Source: DASSUW01 sp963759375
GTDB taxonomy: Bacteria; Actinomycetota; Thermoleophilia; Solirubrobacterales; Solirubrobacteraceae
DNA: 64,000 nucleotides
Direction: 5' to 3'
Assembly (NCBI GenBank): GCA_963759375.1
Contig: CAVWYY010000002.1
Coordinates: 310,001-374,000, forward strand
In this document: in pieces, positions 52,307 through 61,398 of the stretch
Layout of the letters: each line of letters starts with the position of its first letter
How positions within the stretch are numbered: position 1 is the stretch's first letter
Program-made: the position numbers and the translations under genes
The notes under the pieces: generated by a model
Database searches by the model: none
What the model was told of the DNA's origin: nothing
What the model saw: the letters and a program-made list of their open reading frames with translations, nothing else

Positions 52307-53923
52307 CAGAAGAGTTGGTTGGTCATGCCCTGGACCACCGGTCCGAGGAGCAGGGCGGGGACGAAGGTGAGGAGCGCGACGAGCACCACCACGCCGACCA
52401 GCACGACGACGAACGTCGGCGAGTCGGTGCGGAACGTGCCCGCGCCCGCGGGCGCCACGCGCTTGCCGACGAGCGAGCCGGCGATCGCGAGGACCGCGAG
52501 CATCGGCAGGAAGCGGCCGAAGATCATCGCCAGGCCGCCCAGAAGGTTCGCGAACGTGATCCCGAACTGGGGCGCGTCCGCGGGCTGGAGGAAGCCGGTG
52601 TAGCCGGCGAACGCGGAGCCGTTGTTGTTGGCCTGCGACGTGTAGGCGTACAGCGTCTCCGACCAGCCCTGCGGCCCGGAGTCGAAGATCGAGACCTTGC
52701 CGTAGGTCGTGGCGATCGCCACCGCGCTGAGGACGAGGACGATCAGCGGCACGCCGATCGTCCCGAACACGGTGAGCTTCACCTCGCGTGCCTCGATCTT
52801 CTTGCCGAGGAACTCCGGCGTGCGGCCGACCATCAGGCCGGACAGGAAGACGCCGAGGATGGCGAACAGCAGCATCCCGTAGAGGCCGGAGCCGACGCCG
52901 CCGAAGATGACCTCGCCGGTCTGCATGTTGGCCATGGGCACCAGGCCGCCGATCCCGGTCAGCGACTCCATGGCGCCGTTGACGGCGCCGCAGGACGCCA
53001 CGGTCGTGATGACCGTGAACAGGGCGGTCGACGCGATGCCGAAGCGCTGCTCCTTGCCCTCCATGTTGAAGCCGTGGATGCCGGCCGCCTCCATGGCGGG
53101 CGTGCCGTGGTTCTCGGCGATCGCCACGACCACGACGCCGACCACGAACAGCGCGAGCATGGCGGAGTAGATCGCCCAGCCCTGGCGCCGGTTACCGACC
53201 ATGCGGCCGTACACGGAGGTGAGCGCCGCCGGGATCGCGAGGATCAGCAGCATCTCGATGAAGTTCGAGAGCCAGGTCGGGTTCTCGAACGGGTACGCCG
53301 AGTTGACGTTGAAGAAGCCGCCACCGTTGGTCCCGAGCTCCTTGATGACCTCCTGGGAGGCGACGGGTCCGCTGCTCAGCGACTGGATCACGCCCTGCGA
53401 GACGAGCACCAGGCCGACGACGATCGAGATCGGCAGCAGGACGTAGACGAGCGTCTTGACGAGATCGCTGTAGAAGTTGCCGATCGTCTTGCCGGAGCGC
53501 GCGGCGAGCGCCCGGATGAGCGCGATCGCGACCGCGATGCCGACGGCGGCGGACACGAAGTTCTGCACCGCCAGCCCCGCCATCTGCTGCAGGTTCGAAA
53601 GCGTCGTCTCGCCCGCGTAGAACTGCCAGTTGGTGTTGGTGATGAACGACGCCGTCGTGTTGAACGTGACGTCGTAGGGCATCCGCGGGCGCAGGATCAC
53701 GTACAGCAGCACGAAGAAGACGGCGCTGAAGATCAGCACCGACTTGGCGTATCCCTTCCAGTCCTGCTCGGCCGTCTCCGAACATGCGGGCCGTCAGGCG
53801 GTCGACGAAGCCGATGCCGACCTCCCCGCGGTAGACCCGCGCCATGTGGGCCCCGAGGACTGGGGTGATCGCGGTGAGGACCGCGATGTAGAGCGCGATC
53901 TCGATCCAGCCGGCGGCGGACAT
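52306..53923 (-). pseudogene. kdpA: potassium-transporting ATPase A subunit (one frame break)
   Basis: This is the K+-selective channel-like subunit. The first ~47 residues (MSAAGWIEIALYIAVLTAIT, YRGEVGIGFVDRLTARMFGD) are in one frame. After a likely 1-nt loss near 53780 the rest follows as AEQDWKGYAKSVLIFSAVFF and runs to the stop. Selectivity-filter regions are visible in NTNWQFYAGE, ELGTNGGGFFNVNSAYPFEN and related segments. With the frame repaired it is ~538 residues, normal for KdpA. Because the other kdp genes are intact, a sequence error is likely. Confidence 0.92.
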
Positions 53924-54013
53924 CTAGAACCGCTCCGGCCGCACGAGCGCGACGAACAGGTAGGCGAGCACGAGCAGGGCGATGACCAGCCCGATGGCCT
54001 CGGACGCGCTCAT
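53924..54013 (-). CDS. kdpF: KdpF small subunit
   Basis: This 29-residue single-helix peptide reads MSASEAIGLVIALLVLAYLF then VALVRPERF. The Leu/Val helix ending in a VRPERF-type tail is the classic KdpF pattern. Its stop abuts the kdpA ATG. KdpF stabilises the KdpABC complex. Confidence 0.9.
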   Translation of the reverse strand: MSASEAIGLVIALLVLAYLFVALVRPERF

Positions 54014-54120
54014 ACGCGCTCGAAGCCCTTGATGAGCAGGAACAGCGCCCCGAACGCCAGCAGGGCGACGACCAGCGAGGTGACGTCGCTCAGCGAGTCG
54101 AGGATCGAGGCGAAAAGCAT
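54010..54120 (-). CDS. small membrane protein upstream of kdpF
   Basis: This is a 36-residue open frame, MLFASILDSLSDVTSLVVAL then LAFGALFLLIKGFERV, whose TGA overlaps the kdpF ATG (ATGA). One hydrophobic helix with a charged C-terminal tail gives it a KdpF-like look. It is too short for routine gene calling. The precise coupling argues that it is translated and is possibly a second small Kdp accessory peptide. Confidence 0.65.
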   Translation of the reverse strand: MLFASILDSLSDVTSLVVALLAFGALFLLIKGFERV

Positions 54121-54177
54121 GGAACCGACGCTAGGCCCGGCTCCGTCAAGCCGCCATCCAGATCCGCTATCGCGCCA

Positions 54178-54841
54178 TCAAGATTCTGTGAAGCGGTACC
54201 CGACGCCCGGATCGGTGCGGATGTGCTCGGACCCGACCTTGCGGCGCAGGTTGGCGATGTGGGTCCGCAGGACCGCTGTGTCGTTGGCGTACTCGGGGCC
54301 CCACACCTCCACCAGCAGCGCGCGGTGCGTGAGCAGCCGGCCGCGGTGGCGGGCCAGCGTGCGCAGCAGGTCGAACTCGATCGGCGTGAGGTGGACCTCC
54401 TCGCCCGTCCACGCGGACGATGCGCGCCGCGAAGTCGACCTCGAGGCCGTCGGCGTGCAGCACCGGCTCGTCGGGCGCGCCGCCCGCGCGCCGGAGTGCC
54501 GCCTGCAGGCGCGCGACCAGCTCGCGCGGGCCGAACGGCTTGGTCACGTAGTCGTCGGCGCCGGCCTCGAGCGCGCGCACCTTCTCCGCCTCGTCCCCGA
54601 CCGCCGAGAGCACGATGATCGGCATCTCGCTCCAGCGGCGCAGCTGCCGCGTGACCTCGACGCCGTCGCCGTCGGGCAGCACGAGGTCGACGATCGCGGC
54701 GTCGGGTGGTCGGATCGACGCGCGGTCGAGCGCCTCCTCGGCGGTCTCCGCGGGGATCGCCTCGAAGCCCGCCTCGCGCAGGATGACGCGCAGCGCCCGC
54801 AGGATCTGCGGCTCGTCGTCGAGGACGAGGATGCGCCTCAC
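54178..54841 (-). pseudogene. kdpE: KdpE-type response regulator (one frame break)
   Basis: This is an OmpR-family regulator. The receiver domain is intact with the phospho-acceptor Asp52 (IVDLVLPDGDG) and Lys in DYVTKPFGPRELVARL. In the DNA-binding domain the frame shifts near 54410. The other frame continues EEVHLTPIEFDLLRTLARHR and ends VGSEHIRTDPGVGYRFTES with TGA at 54178, a normal winged-helix ending. Repaired length is ~220 residues. The gene overlaps its kinase by 4 nt and lies just upstream of the kdp transporter genes. Confidence 0.88.
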
Positions 54842-56172
54842 GCCGGCACCGGCGCCGCCGACGGCAGCGGCAGCTCGACGACGAACGACGTGCCCTGGCC
54901 CGGCAGCGACTCGACGTGCACGTGGCCGCCGTTGGCCTCCACGAACCCGCGCACGATCGCCAGGCCCAGGCCCGAGCCGCGCCCGTAGAACGGCATGAAG
55001 ATCCGATCCTGCTCGGCCGTCGGGATGCCCGGCCCCTGGTCGACGACCCGCATGAGGATGCGCCGCCCGCTCACGCGCGCCCTGACCGAGACCGGGTGCC
55101 CGGCGCCGTAGCGCAGCGCGTTCTCGATCAGGTTCGCGAACGCCCGCCGCAGCTGCGTGGCGTCGGCGCGGATCAGCGGCAGGTCGGGCGCGATCGCCAG
55201 CCGCACGCTGTCGGACGGCGCGCCGGTGTCCTCCACGGCCGCCCGGATCACCTCGTCGATCGAGATCCAGTCGGCGCGCGGCGCGGCCGCGCCCGCCTGC
55301 AGGCGCGAGAGGTCGAGCAGCTGGTCGACGAGCCGCGTGAGGCGCGCGCTCTCCTGGGCGATCGCATCGGCGAGCTCGGCGCGGTCGGCGTCGGTGAGCG
55401 CCGGCGACGACAGCGCCTCTCCCGCCGCGACGATCGCCGTCAGCGGGGAGCGCAGGTCGTGCGAGACCGAGCGCAGCACCGCGGTCTTGATGTCGTCGCT
55501 GCGGCGCAGCGCGTCGGTCTCCACGACCTCGCGGGTGAGCCGCTCGCGCTCGAGCGCCGCCGCCAGCAGCGCCTCGAGCGCGGGCGCCACGCGCTCGCGC
55601 GCGATGTCCGCCACCGCGATCGGCACGACGAGCGTCCCGTGGTCTCCGAGGGGGATCGCGGCGTGCCGCTCGTCACCCTTCGCGTGGTCGAGCACGACCG
55701 CCGCGGAGTCGACCTCCAGCGCCTCGGCGATCCGCTTGGCCGCCCCGGGCAGCGCTGCACGCGGGTCCGGCGAGCCGAGCAGCAGCCGCGCCAGCTCGGC
55801 GGCGAGATCCGCTTCGCGCCGCCGCCGCTCGGCCTCGCGGGCGCGCGTGGCGGCCAGGTCGGACAGCGTCGACGCCACCGCCGCCGCCACGAGGAACACG
55901 GCGAGCGCCACCCAGTTCTCCGCCTCGGCGATCGTGAAGCGGCCGGTCGGCTCGATGTGGAAGAAGTTGAACGCCAGCGCGGCGGCGACGCTGGTCGCCA
56001 GGCCGAGCCACAGCCCCCACAGCGTCGACACCAGCAGTACCGCCAGCAGGTACAGCACGCCGAGCGACACGGCGGGCGCGATCTCGCTCAGCGGGAAGAG
56101 AAGCGCGGTCGTGGCCGCGACCGACACCACCGCCACGAAGACGCCTAGCGCGGTCGAGCGGCGCGCGCTCAT
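54838..56172 (-). CDS. KdpD-like sensor kinase core (DUF4118 + HisKA + HATPase)
   Basis: This is a sensor histidine kinase of 444 residues. Four membrane helices (~residues 8-105) form the DUF4118 region found in KdpD. A linker follows, then the dimerisation helix with His238 (VLRSVSHDLRSPLTAIVAAG), the N-box FANLIENALRYGAG and G-boxes VVDQGPGIP and GRGSGLGLAIVRGFVE. It lacks the KdpD and USP input domains, which are encoded separately at 48135-49247. It is probably the partner of KdpE for potassium signalling. Confidence 0.9.
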   Translation of the reverse strand: MSARRSTALGVFVAVVSVAATTALLFPLSEIAPAVSLGVLYLLAVLLVSTLWGLWLGLATSVAAALAFNFFHIEPTGRFTIAEAENWVALAVFLVAAAVASTLSDLAATRAREAERRRREADLAAELARLLLGSPDPRAALPGAAKRIAEALEVDSAAVVLDHAKGDERHAAIPLGDHGTLVVPIAVADIARERVAPALEALLAAALERERLTREVVETDALRRSDDIKTAVLRSVSHDLRSPLTAIVAAGEALSSPALTDADRAELADAIAQESARLTRLVDQLLDLSRLQAGAAAPRADWISIDEVIRAAVEDTGAPSDSVRLAIAPDLPLIRADATQLRRAFANLIENALRYGAGHPVSVRARVSGRRILMRVVDQGPGIPTAEQDRIFMPFYGRGSGLGLAIVRGFVEANGGHVHVESLPGQGTSFVVELPLPSAAPVPA

Positions 56173-56182
56173 GCCGCTGACT

Positions 56183-56642
56183 CTAGTGCGGGACCCAGGC
56201 GTCCTCGTCGGCGACCAGCGCGCGCACGTTCGCCGGCAGCTCGCCCGCCACGACGTCGGCGAGCGTGACCTGCTCGAGCACGCCGCGCAAGCGCGGCGCG
56301 CACGGCGATCCAGACGTCGCGCATCGGCTCCGCCGTGCCCTCGAACGCGAGCGACTCGGGGCGTGTCCCGCTGACGCCTGCGAGCGGCCCGTCGATCGCC
56401 CGGATCACGTCCGCGAGCGTCACGTCCGCCGCCGGCCGCGCCAGCCGGTAGCCGCCGTCGGCGCCGCGCCGGCTGTCGACCAGCCCAGCGTGGCGCAGCT
56501 GCATGAGGATGTTCTCCAGGAACCGCAGCGGGATCGCCTGGGCGGTCGCGATCCGCTCGCCCTTGACGGGCTTCTCGTCGGGCGCCGCCGCCAGCTCGAG
56601 GGCGGCGCGGATCGCGTAATCGGTCTTCGCGGAGACGCGCAC
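56183..56642 (-). CDS. Rrf2-family transcriptional regulator (frame break near C-terminus)
   Basis: The N-terminal HTH is clear: RVSAKTDYAIRAALELA, IPLRFLENILMQLRHAGLVD and RRGADGGYRLARPAADVTLA. No cysteines are present in the first 115 residues, so it is not an Fe-S IscR type; a CymR-like sulfur regulator is plausible beside sulfate transport genes. Near 56285 the frame shifts. The alternative frame ends VLEQVTLADVVAGELPANVR with TAG at 56183, typical for the family, giving ~153 residues. It lies 9 nt after cysA. Confidence 0.82.
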
Positions 56643-56651
56643 GCCGGGAGC

Positions 56652-57620
56652 TTAGGCGTTCGTGGTCTCGCGCCGTGCACGAGTCGGGTCAACGCGCACG
56701 TGCACGATCTGGCCCTCGGAGAGCTCGAGCCCGTCCGCCTCGGTGCGCGAGAGCTGCGCGTACAGCGCGTCGCCCTCCGCCGGCAGCAGCTCGACGCGGA
56801 CCTCGAAGCCCAGCCACCACAGGCGCGTGACGACCGCCTGCTGCGTCGCCTCGCCCGGCTCGGTGAGGATCTGGATGTCGTGCGGGCGCACGAGCGAGCC
56901 GCCCACGCGGGTGACCGGCCCGACGAAGCCCATGACGAACTGCGTGGCGGGCTTGTCGTAGATCTCGGCGGGCGAGGCCGACTGCTCGATCCGGCCCTCG
57001 TTGACGACGACGATCTGCTCGGAGATCTCCATCGCCTCCTCCTGGTCGTGCGTCACGAAGATCGTCGTGACGTGCACGTCGTCGTGGAGGCGGCGCAGCC
57101 AGCGGCGCAGCTCCTCGCGCACCCTCGCATCCAGCGCGCCGAACGGCTCGTCGAGCAGCAGCACCTGTGGCTCGACGGCCAGCGCGCGGGCGAGCGCCAT
57201 CCGCTGGCGCTGGCCGCCCGAGAGCTGCGACGGGTAGCGGTCGCCCAGATGGCCGAGGCCGACGAGGTCGAGCAGCTCCTTGACCTTGGCCTTCTTCTCG
57301 TCCTTCGGCCGCCTGCGCACGGTCAGCCCGAACGCGACGTTGTCGGCCACCGACATGTGCTTGAACGCCGCGTAGTGCTGGAACACGAAGCCGACGCCGC
57401 GCGAGCGGGCCGGCTTGGACGTGACCTCCTCGCGGCCGATCAGCACGCTGCCGCTGTCGGGCTTCTCGAGCCCGGCGATGACGCGCAGCAGCGTGCTCTT
57501 GCCGCTGCCCGACGGTCCGAGCAGCGCGGTCAGCGATCCGTCCGGCACCGAGACGCTGACGTCGTCGAGGGCCAGGTACTCACCGAAGCGCTTGGAGATG
57601 TTGCGGGCCTCGATGGCCAT
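56652..57620 (-). CDS. cysA: sulfate ABC transporter ATP-binding protein
   Basis: This is an ATPase of the sulfate/thiosulfate importer, 322 residues. It shows Walker A GPSGSGKST at 35-43, signature QLSGGQRQRMALARALA, Walker B VLLLDEPFGALD and FVTHDQEEAMEI. The C-terminal TOBE-like part (SLVRPHDIQILTEPG) is usual for CysA. It is last in the order sbp-cysT-cysW-cysA, followed by the Rrf2 regulator. Confidence 0.94.
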   Translation of the reverse strand: MAIEARNISKRFGEYLALDDVSVSVPDGSLTALLGPSGSGKSTLLRVIAGLEKPDSGSVLIGREEVTSKPARSRGVGFVFQHYAAFKHMSVADNVAFGLTVRRRPKDEKKAKVKELLDLVGLGHLGDRYPSQLSGGQRQRMALARALAVEPQVLLLDEPFGALDARVREELRRWLRRLHDDVHVTTIFVTHDQEEAMEISEQIVVVNEGRIEQSASPAEIYDKPATQFVMGFVGPVTRVGGSLVRPHDIQILTEPGEATQQAVVTRLWWLGFEVRVELLPAEGDALYAQLSRTEADGLELSEGQIVHVRVDPTRARRETTNA

Positions 57621-57623
57621 ACC

Positions 57624-58394
57624 TCAGGTCCTTTGGTGTCGTCGTTGGAGCAGAGTCATGAACGTGAGCACGAAGATGCCGAGCATTGCCAGCACGACGC
57701 CGGCGGCGTACGCGCCCGTGAGGTCGAGCGACTGGAAGCGGTCCTCGACGTAGAGGGTCAGCGTCTCGGTACGCCCGGAGATCTTGCCGGATACGACGGC
57801 GACCGCGCCGAACTCGCCGATCGCGCGCGCCGTCGAGAGGATCACGCCGTAGGTCAGGCCCCAGCGGATCGTCGGCAGCGTGATCCGCCAGAACGTCTGC
57901 AAGCCGCGGGCGCCGAGCGTGCTCGCCGCCTCCTCCTGGTCGATGCCCTCCTCCTCCAGGACCGGCAGCACCTCGCGCACCACGAACGGCAGCGAGACGA
58001 AGATCGTGGCCAGGATCATGCCCGGCAGCGAGAAGATCACGCCGGTCATGGCGAACCAGCCGTCGCGCCCCCAGACGAGGATGAGCGCCAGGCCGACGAC
58101 CACCGGCGAGACGGCGAACGGCAGGTCGATCAAGACGTCCATGAGCCGCTTGCCGCGGAAGTCGTAGCGCGCGAGCACCCACGCGGTCAGCACGCCGAAG
58201 ATCGCGTTGGCAGGCACCGCGATCAGCGTGATGACGCAGGTCAGGTAGAACGCGTGCTGGGCCGGCGGCGTGGTGACAGCCTCCCAGGCGGTTGCGAAGC
58301 CCTTCTCGAACGCCCGGTAGAACACCATCCCCACCGGGACGACGAGCAGCGCCATCAGGTAGCCGAGGGCGATCGTGCGCAGCCCGATCTTCAT
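57624..58394 (-). CDS. cysW: sulfate ABC transporter permease
   Basis: This is a membrane subunit of 256 residues with about six helices. The EAA loop region reads EEAASTLGARGLQTFWRITL, followed by ARAIGEFGAVAVVSGKI, a signature of CysW. ATG 58394 overlaps the cysT stop by 4 nt. It works as a dimer partner with CysT. Confidence 0.94.
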   Translation of the reverse strand: MKIGLRTIALGYLMALLVVPVGMVFYRAFEKGFATAWEAVTTPPAQHAFYLTCVITLIAVPANAIFGVLTAWVLARYDFRGKRLMDVLIDLPFAVSPVVVGLALILVWGRDGWFAMTGVIFSLPGMILATIFVSLPFVVREVLPVLEEEGIDQEEAASTLGARGLQTFWRITLPTIRWGLTYGVILSTARAIGEFGAVAVVSGKISGRTETLTLYVEDRFQSLDLTGAYAAGVVLAMLGIFVLTFMTLLQRRHQRT

Positions 58395-59146
58395 CGGTGC
58401 ATCCCCCTGCGCGCGACGAACGAGATGCCCAGCAGCACGAGGAACGAGATCGCCAGCAGGACCACCGACACGGCGGCCGCGCCGGTGGTGTTGTCGCTCT
58501 CGATCTGGCCGTACACGAGGACGGACGCGACCTCCGTCTTGTACGGCAGGTTGCCGCTGATGAGGACGATCGAGCCGAACTCGCCGACCGCGCGGCCGAA
58601 CGCGAGCCCGACGCCGGCCAGGATCGCCGGCTTGAGCGCCGGCAGGATGATCCGGCGGAAGATCGTCCATGGCCCTGCGCCGAGCGACTCGGCGGCCTCC
58701 TCGACGTCCTGCTCGAGCGCCATCAGCACGGGCTGGACCGCGCGGACGACGAACGGCAGCGTGATGAACAGCAGCGCCATGATCACCGCGACGCGGGTGT
58801 AGGCGATGTTGATCCCGACGGGCCCGTTCGGCCCGTAGAGCGCGAGCAGGACGAGGCCGGCGACGATCGTCGGGAGTGCGAACGGCAGGTCGATCAGCGC
58901 GTTGACGATGCGCTTGCCGGGGAACTCGTCGCGCACCAGCACCCAGGCGATCAGCGTCCCCATCACCGCGTCGATCACGGCCACGATCAGCGACGCGACC
59001 AGGGTCAGCTTCATGGCGGCGACCGCCTGCGGCGCCGTCACGTCATCCCAGAACGCCGCGAGGCCGTCGTCGAACGAGCGCGAGACGACGGCCGCCAGCG
59101 GGATCAGGACGATCAGCGTGAGCCAGGCCACCGAGAGGCCGCCCAA
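58391..59146 (-). CDS. cysT: sulfate ABC transporter permease
   Basis: This is a membrane subunit with the EAA segment EEAAESLGAGPWTIFRRIIL and RAVGEFGSIVLISGNLPYKT, the CysT form. The only start codon in frame is TTG 59146 (LGGLSVAWLTLIV). Upstream of it the same frame encodes a plausible cytoplasmic N-terminus (ATIAAPRPPRARRAARQDIG) with a TGAGG ribosome site but no ATG or GTG. The true start may therefore lie near 59210 and be hidden by a base error. Confidence 0.88.
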   Translation of the reverse strand: MGGLSVAWLTLIVLIPLAAVVSRSFDDGLAAFWDDVTAPQAVAAMKLTLVASLIVAVIDAVMGTLIAWVLVRDEFPGKRIVNALIDLPFALPTIVAGLVLLALYGPNGPVGINIAYTRVAVIMALLFITLPFVVRAVQPVLMALEQDVEEAAESLGAGPWTIFRRIILPALKPAILAGVGLAFGRAVGEFGSIVLISGNLPYKTEVASVLVYGQIESDNTTGAAAVSVVLLAISFLVLLGISFVARRGMHR

Positions 59147-59219
59147 GAAGAGCGGCGTCCCGATGTCCTGACGCGCGGCCCGCCGCGCCCGTGGCGGGCG
59201 GGGGGCCGCGATTGTGGCC

Positions 59220-60251
59220 TCAGCCGGCAGTGGAGACTCCCAGGTCCTTCTCGATCTCGGCGACCGAGCCGCCGTCCGGATCGAAGAACTCGTCGTTGAC
59301 CTTCGACCAGCCGCCGAACTCGTCGATCTTGAAGAGCTTCTGCGGGTCCGGGTACGTGTTCTTGTCCACCAGGTCCGGCAGCACCGACCGGTAGCCGTTG
59401 GCCGCGTAGATCTTCTGGGCCTCCGGCGTCACGAGCCAATCGAGGAACGCCTTGGCCACGTCCGGGCTCTCGGCGTCGGTGGTCACCGCGGCCGGGTTCT
59501 GGATCAGGATCGTCTGGTCCGGGATCACGTACTCGAGGTCGACGCCGGCCTTCTGCGCGGTGATCGCCTCGTTCTCGTACGAGATCAGCACGTCACCCTT
59601 GCCGCCGGAGAACGTGGCCAGCGCCTCGCGCGCCGACTTGTCCTGGACCGCGGTGTTGGCGAGTACGTCGTGGAGGAACGCCGTGGCCTCCTCCGGCGAC
59701 TTGCCCTGCGCGATCTGCGAGCCGTAGGCGGCCATCAGGTTCCACTTCGCGCCGCCCGAGGTGAACGGGTTCGGCGTGATGACCTCGACGCCCGGCTTGA
59801 CGATGTCCTCCCAGGACTTGATGCCCTTGGGGTTGCCCTTGCGGACGGCGAGCACGACGACCGAGTTGGTCACGAAGCCGTCGGTCGGGATCGCCTTCGC
59901 CCAGTCGCCGTTCACGAGGCCGGGCTCGACGAGCTTGTCGACGTCGGGCGCCAGCGACAGCGCGACGATGTCGGCGGGCAGCCCGCTGGCCACCGCGCGC
60001 GACTGGTCGCCGGACGCGCCGTAGGACTGCGTGAACGACACGCCCTTGCCCTCGGTGGTCTTCTGGAAGGCCGGGATCAGCTCCCCATAGGCCTCCTTCG
60101 GCGTCGAGTAGGCGACAAGGTTGATCTTGCCCCCGCTGCCGTCCCCGGTGGCGGCCTCCCCCTCCTCGGCCGGCCCACCGCAGCCCGCCACCACCGCTGG
60201 CAGGAGGAGGAGGGTCAGGGCGGCGGCGAGCCGCGACAGACGCTTTGACAT
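59220..60251 (-). CDS. sbp: sulfate-binding lipoprotein
   Basis: This is the periplasmic-type sulfate receptor as a lipoprotein (LLLPAVVAGCGG lipobox), 343 residues. Family blocks are SYGASGDQSRAVASGLPADI, VTNSVVVLAVRKGNPKGIKS and NPFTSGGAKWNLMAAYGSQI. ATG 60251 gives the proper signal; two ATGs upstream in frame are less likely. It starts the sulfate operon; 78 nt separate it from the end of modC. Confidence 0.93.
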   Translation of the reverse strand: MSKRLSRLAAALTLLLLPAVVAGCGGPAEEGEAATGDGSGGKINLVAYSTPKEAYGELIPAFQKTTEGKGVSFTQSYGASGDQSRAVASGLPADIVALSLAPDVDKLVEPGLVNGDWAKAIPTDGFVTNSVVVLAVRKGNPKGIKSWEDIVKPGVEVITPNPFTSGGAKWNLMAAYGSQIAQGKSPEEATAFLHDVLANTAVQDKSAREALATFSGGKGDVLISYENEAITAQKAGVDLEYVIPDQTILIQNPAAVTTDAESPDVAKAFLDWLVTPEAQKIYAANGYRSVLPDLVDKNTYPDPQKLFKIDEFGGWSKVNDEFFDPDGGSVAEIEKDLGVSTAG

Positions 60252-60329
60252 ATGCACAATCTCCATCGGTTTGGTCAAGTTCCCGGCGGACATTATGCAC
60301 TATCCCGGTGGGGAATGTCTGGATTCGGA

Positions 60330-61398
60330 CTAGGAGAGCGGCAGGAGGCGCGTCGCCGTCGCCTTCCACGAGGCCACCGCGCGCTGCCCGGGCGCGACGT
60401 TCATGGCACTGCACCGCGGGCTCCGTGAGCTCCGCGGTGAGCGGCTGGGGTGCGATCAGACCGACGCGCACGCGGCCGCCGACGGCGGTCACGGATACGA
60501 CCTCGACGTCGAGGTGGTTGCGCGCCGAGCCCGGATCGACGCTGCCGGGCGGCGCGAGCGCGATGTCCCACGGGTACACGGTCACGGCGACCGGGCCGGC
60601 GGCGGACTCCGAGGAGGTCACCTCTCCCCCGCCGTCGAGCGCCACGCGCGTGAGCCCGTCGGCGCCGGGCGCCGCGGTGCCGGTGAGCACCACCGCGCCG
60701 GTGAAGTCGGCGACGAACGGCGAGCGCGGCGTCGCGGCCAGGTCGCCGGCAGTGCCGACCTGCACGACGCGCCCGCCGTCCATCACGCCCACGCGGTCGC
60801 CGAGCAGCGCGGCCTCCTGGAAGTCGTGCGTCACGAGGAGCGCGGGCACGGCGGCCTCGTGCAGGACGGCGGCCAGCTCGCGACTGGCGGCCGCGCGGGT
60901 GCGGGCGTCGAGCGCCGACAGCGGCTCGTCGAGCAGCAGCGCTTCCGGACGGACGGCGAGAGCGCGCGCGACGGCGACCCGCTGGCGCTCGCCGCCCGAC
61001 AGCGTGCGCGGCCGGGCGTCGGCCCGGTCGGCGAGCCCGAAGCGGTCGAGCAGCGCCAGCGCCCGCTCCCGGCGGTCGCGGCGCGGCACGCCCCTGAGCC
61101 CGTACGCGACGTTCTGCCAGGCGCTCAGGTGCGGGAACAGCGCGTAGTCCTGGAACACGTAGCCGCAGCGGCGGTCCTCGGGCGGGAGGCTCACGCCGCG
61201 ACCGGTGTCGAGCCACACGCGCTCGCCGCACGACACGGTCCCGCGCTCGGGCCGGACGAGCCCGGCCACGATCCGCAGCACGCTGCTCTTGCCGGCCCCG
61301 GACGGGCCGGCCAGCGCCAGGCACTCCCCGCGCGCGACCTCCAGCTCGACGTCGAGCGAGAAGCTCCCCAGCGTCGTCTCAGCGGCGATCCGCAGCAT
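60330..61398 (-). CDS. modC: molybdate ABC transporter ATP-binding protein (frame break near C-terminus)
   Basis: This ATPase has Walker A GPSGAGKSS at 31-39, LSGGERQRVAVARALA, ALLLDEPLSALD and LVTHDFQEAALLGD. A C-terminal TOBE domain follows (VVSVTAVGGRVRVGLIAPQP). Near 60402 the frame slips by one; the alternative frame gives AMNVAPGQRAVASWKATATR and a TAG at 60330. In the uncorrected frame the protein would run on into the sulfate-binding gene. It overlaps modB by 20 nt. Confidence 0.88.
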
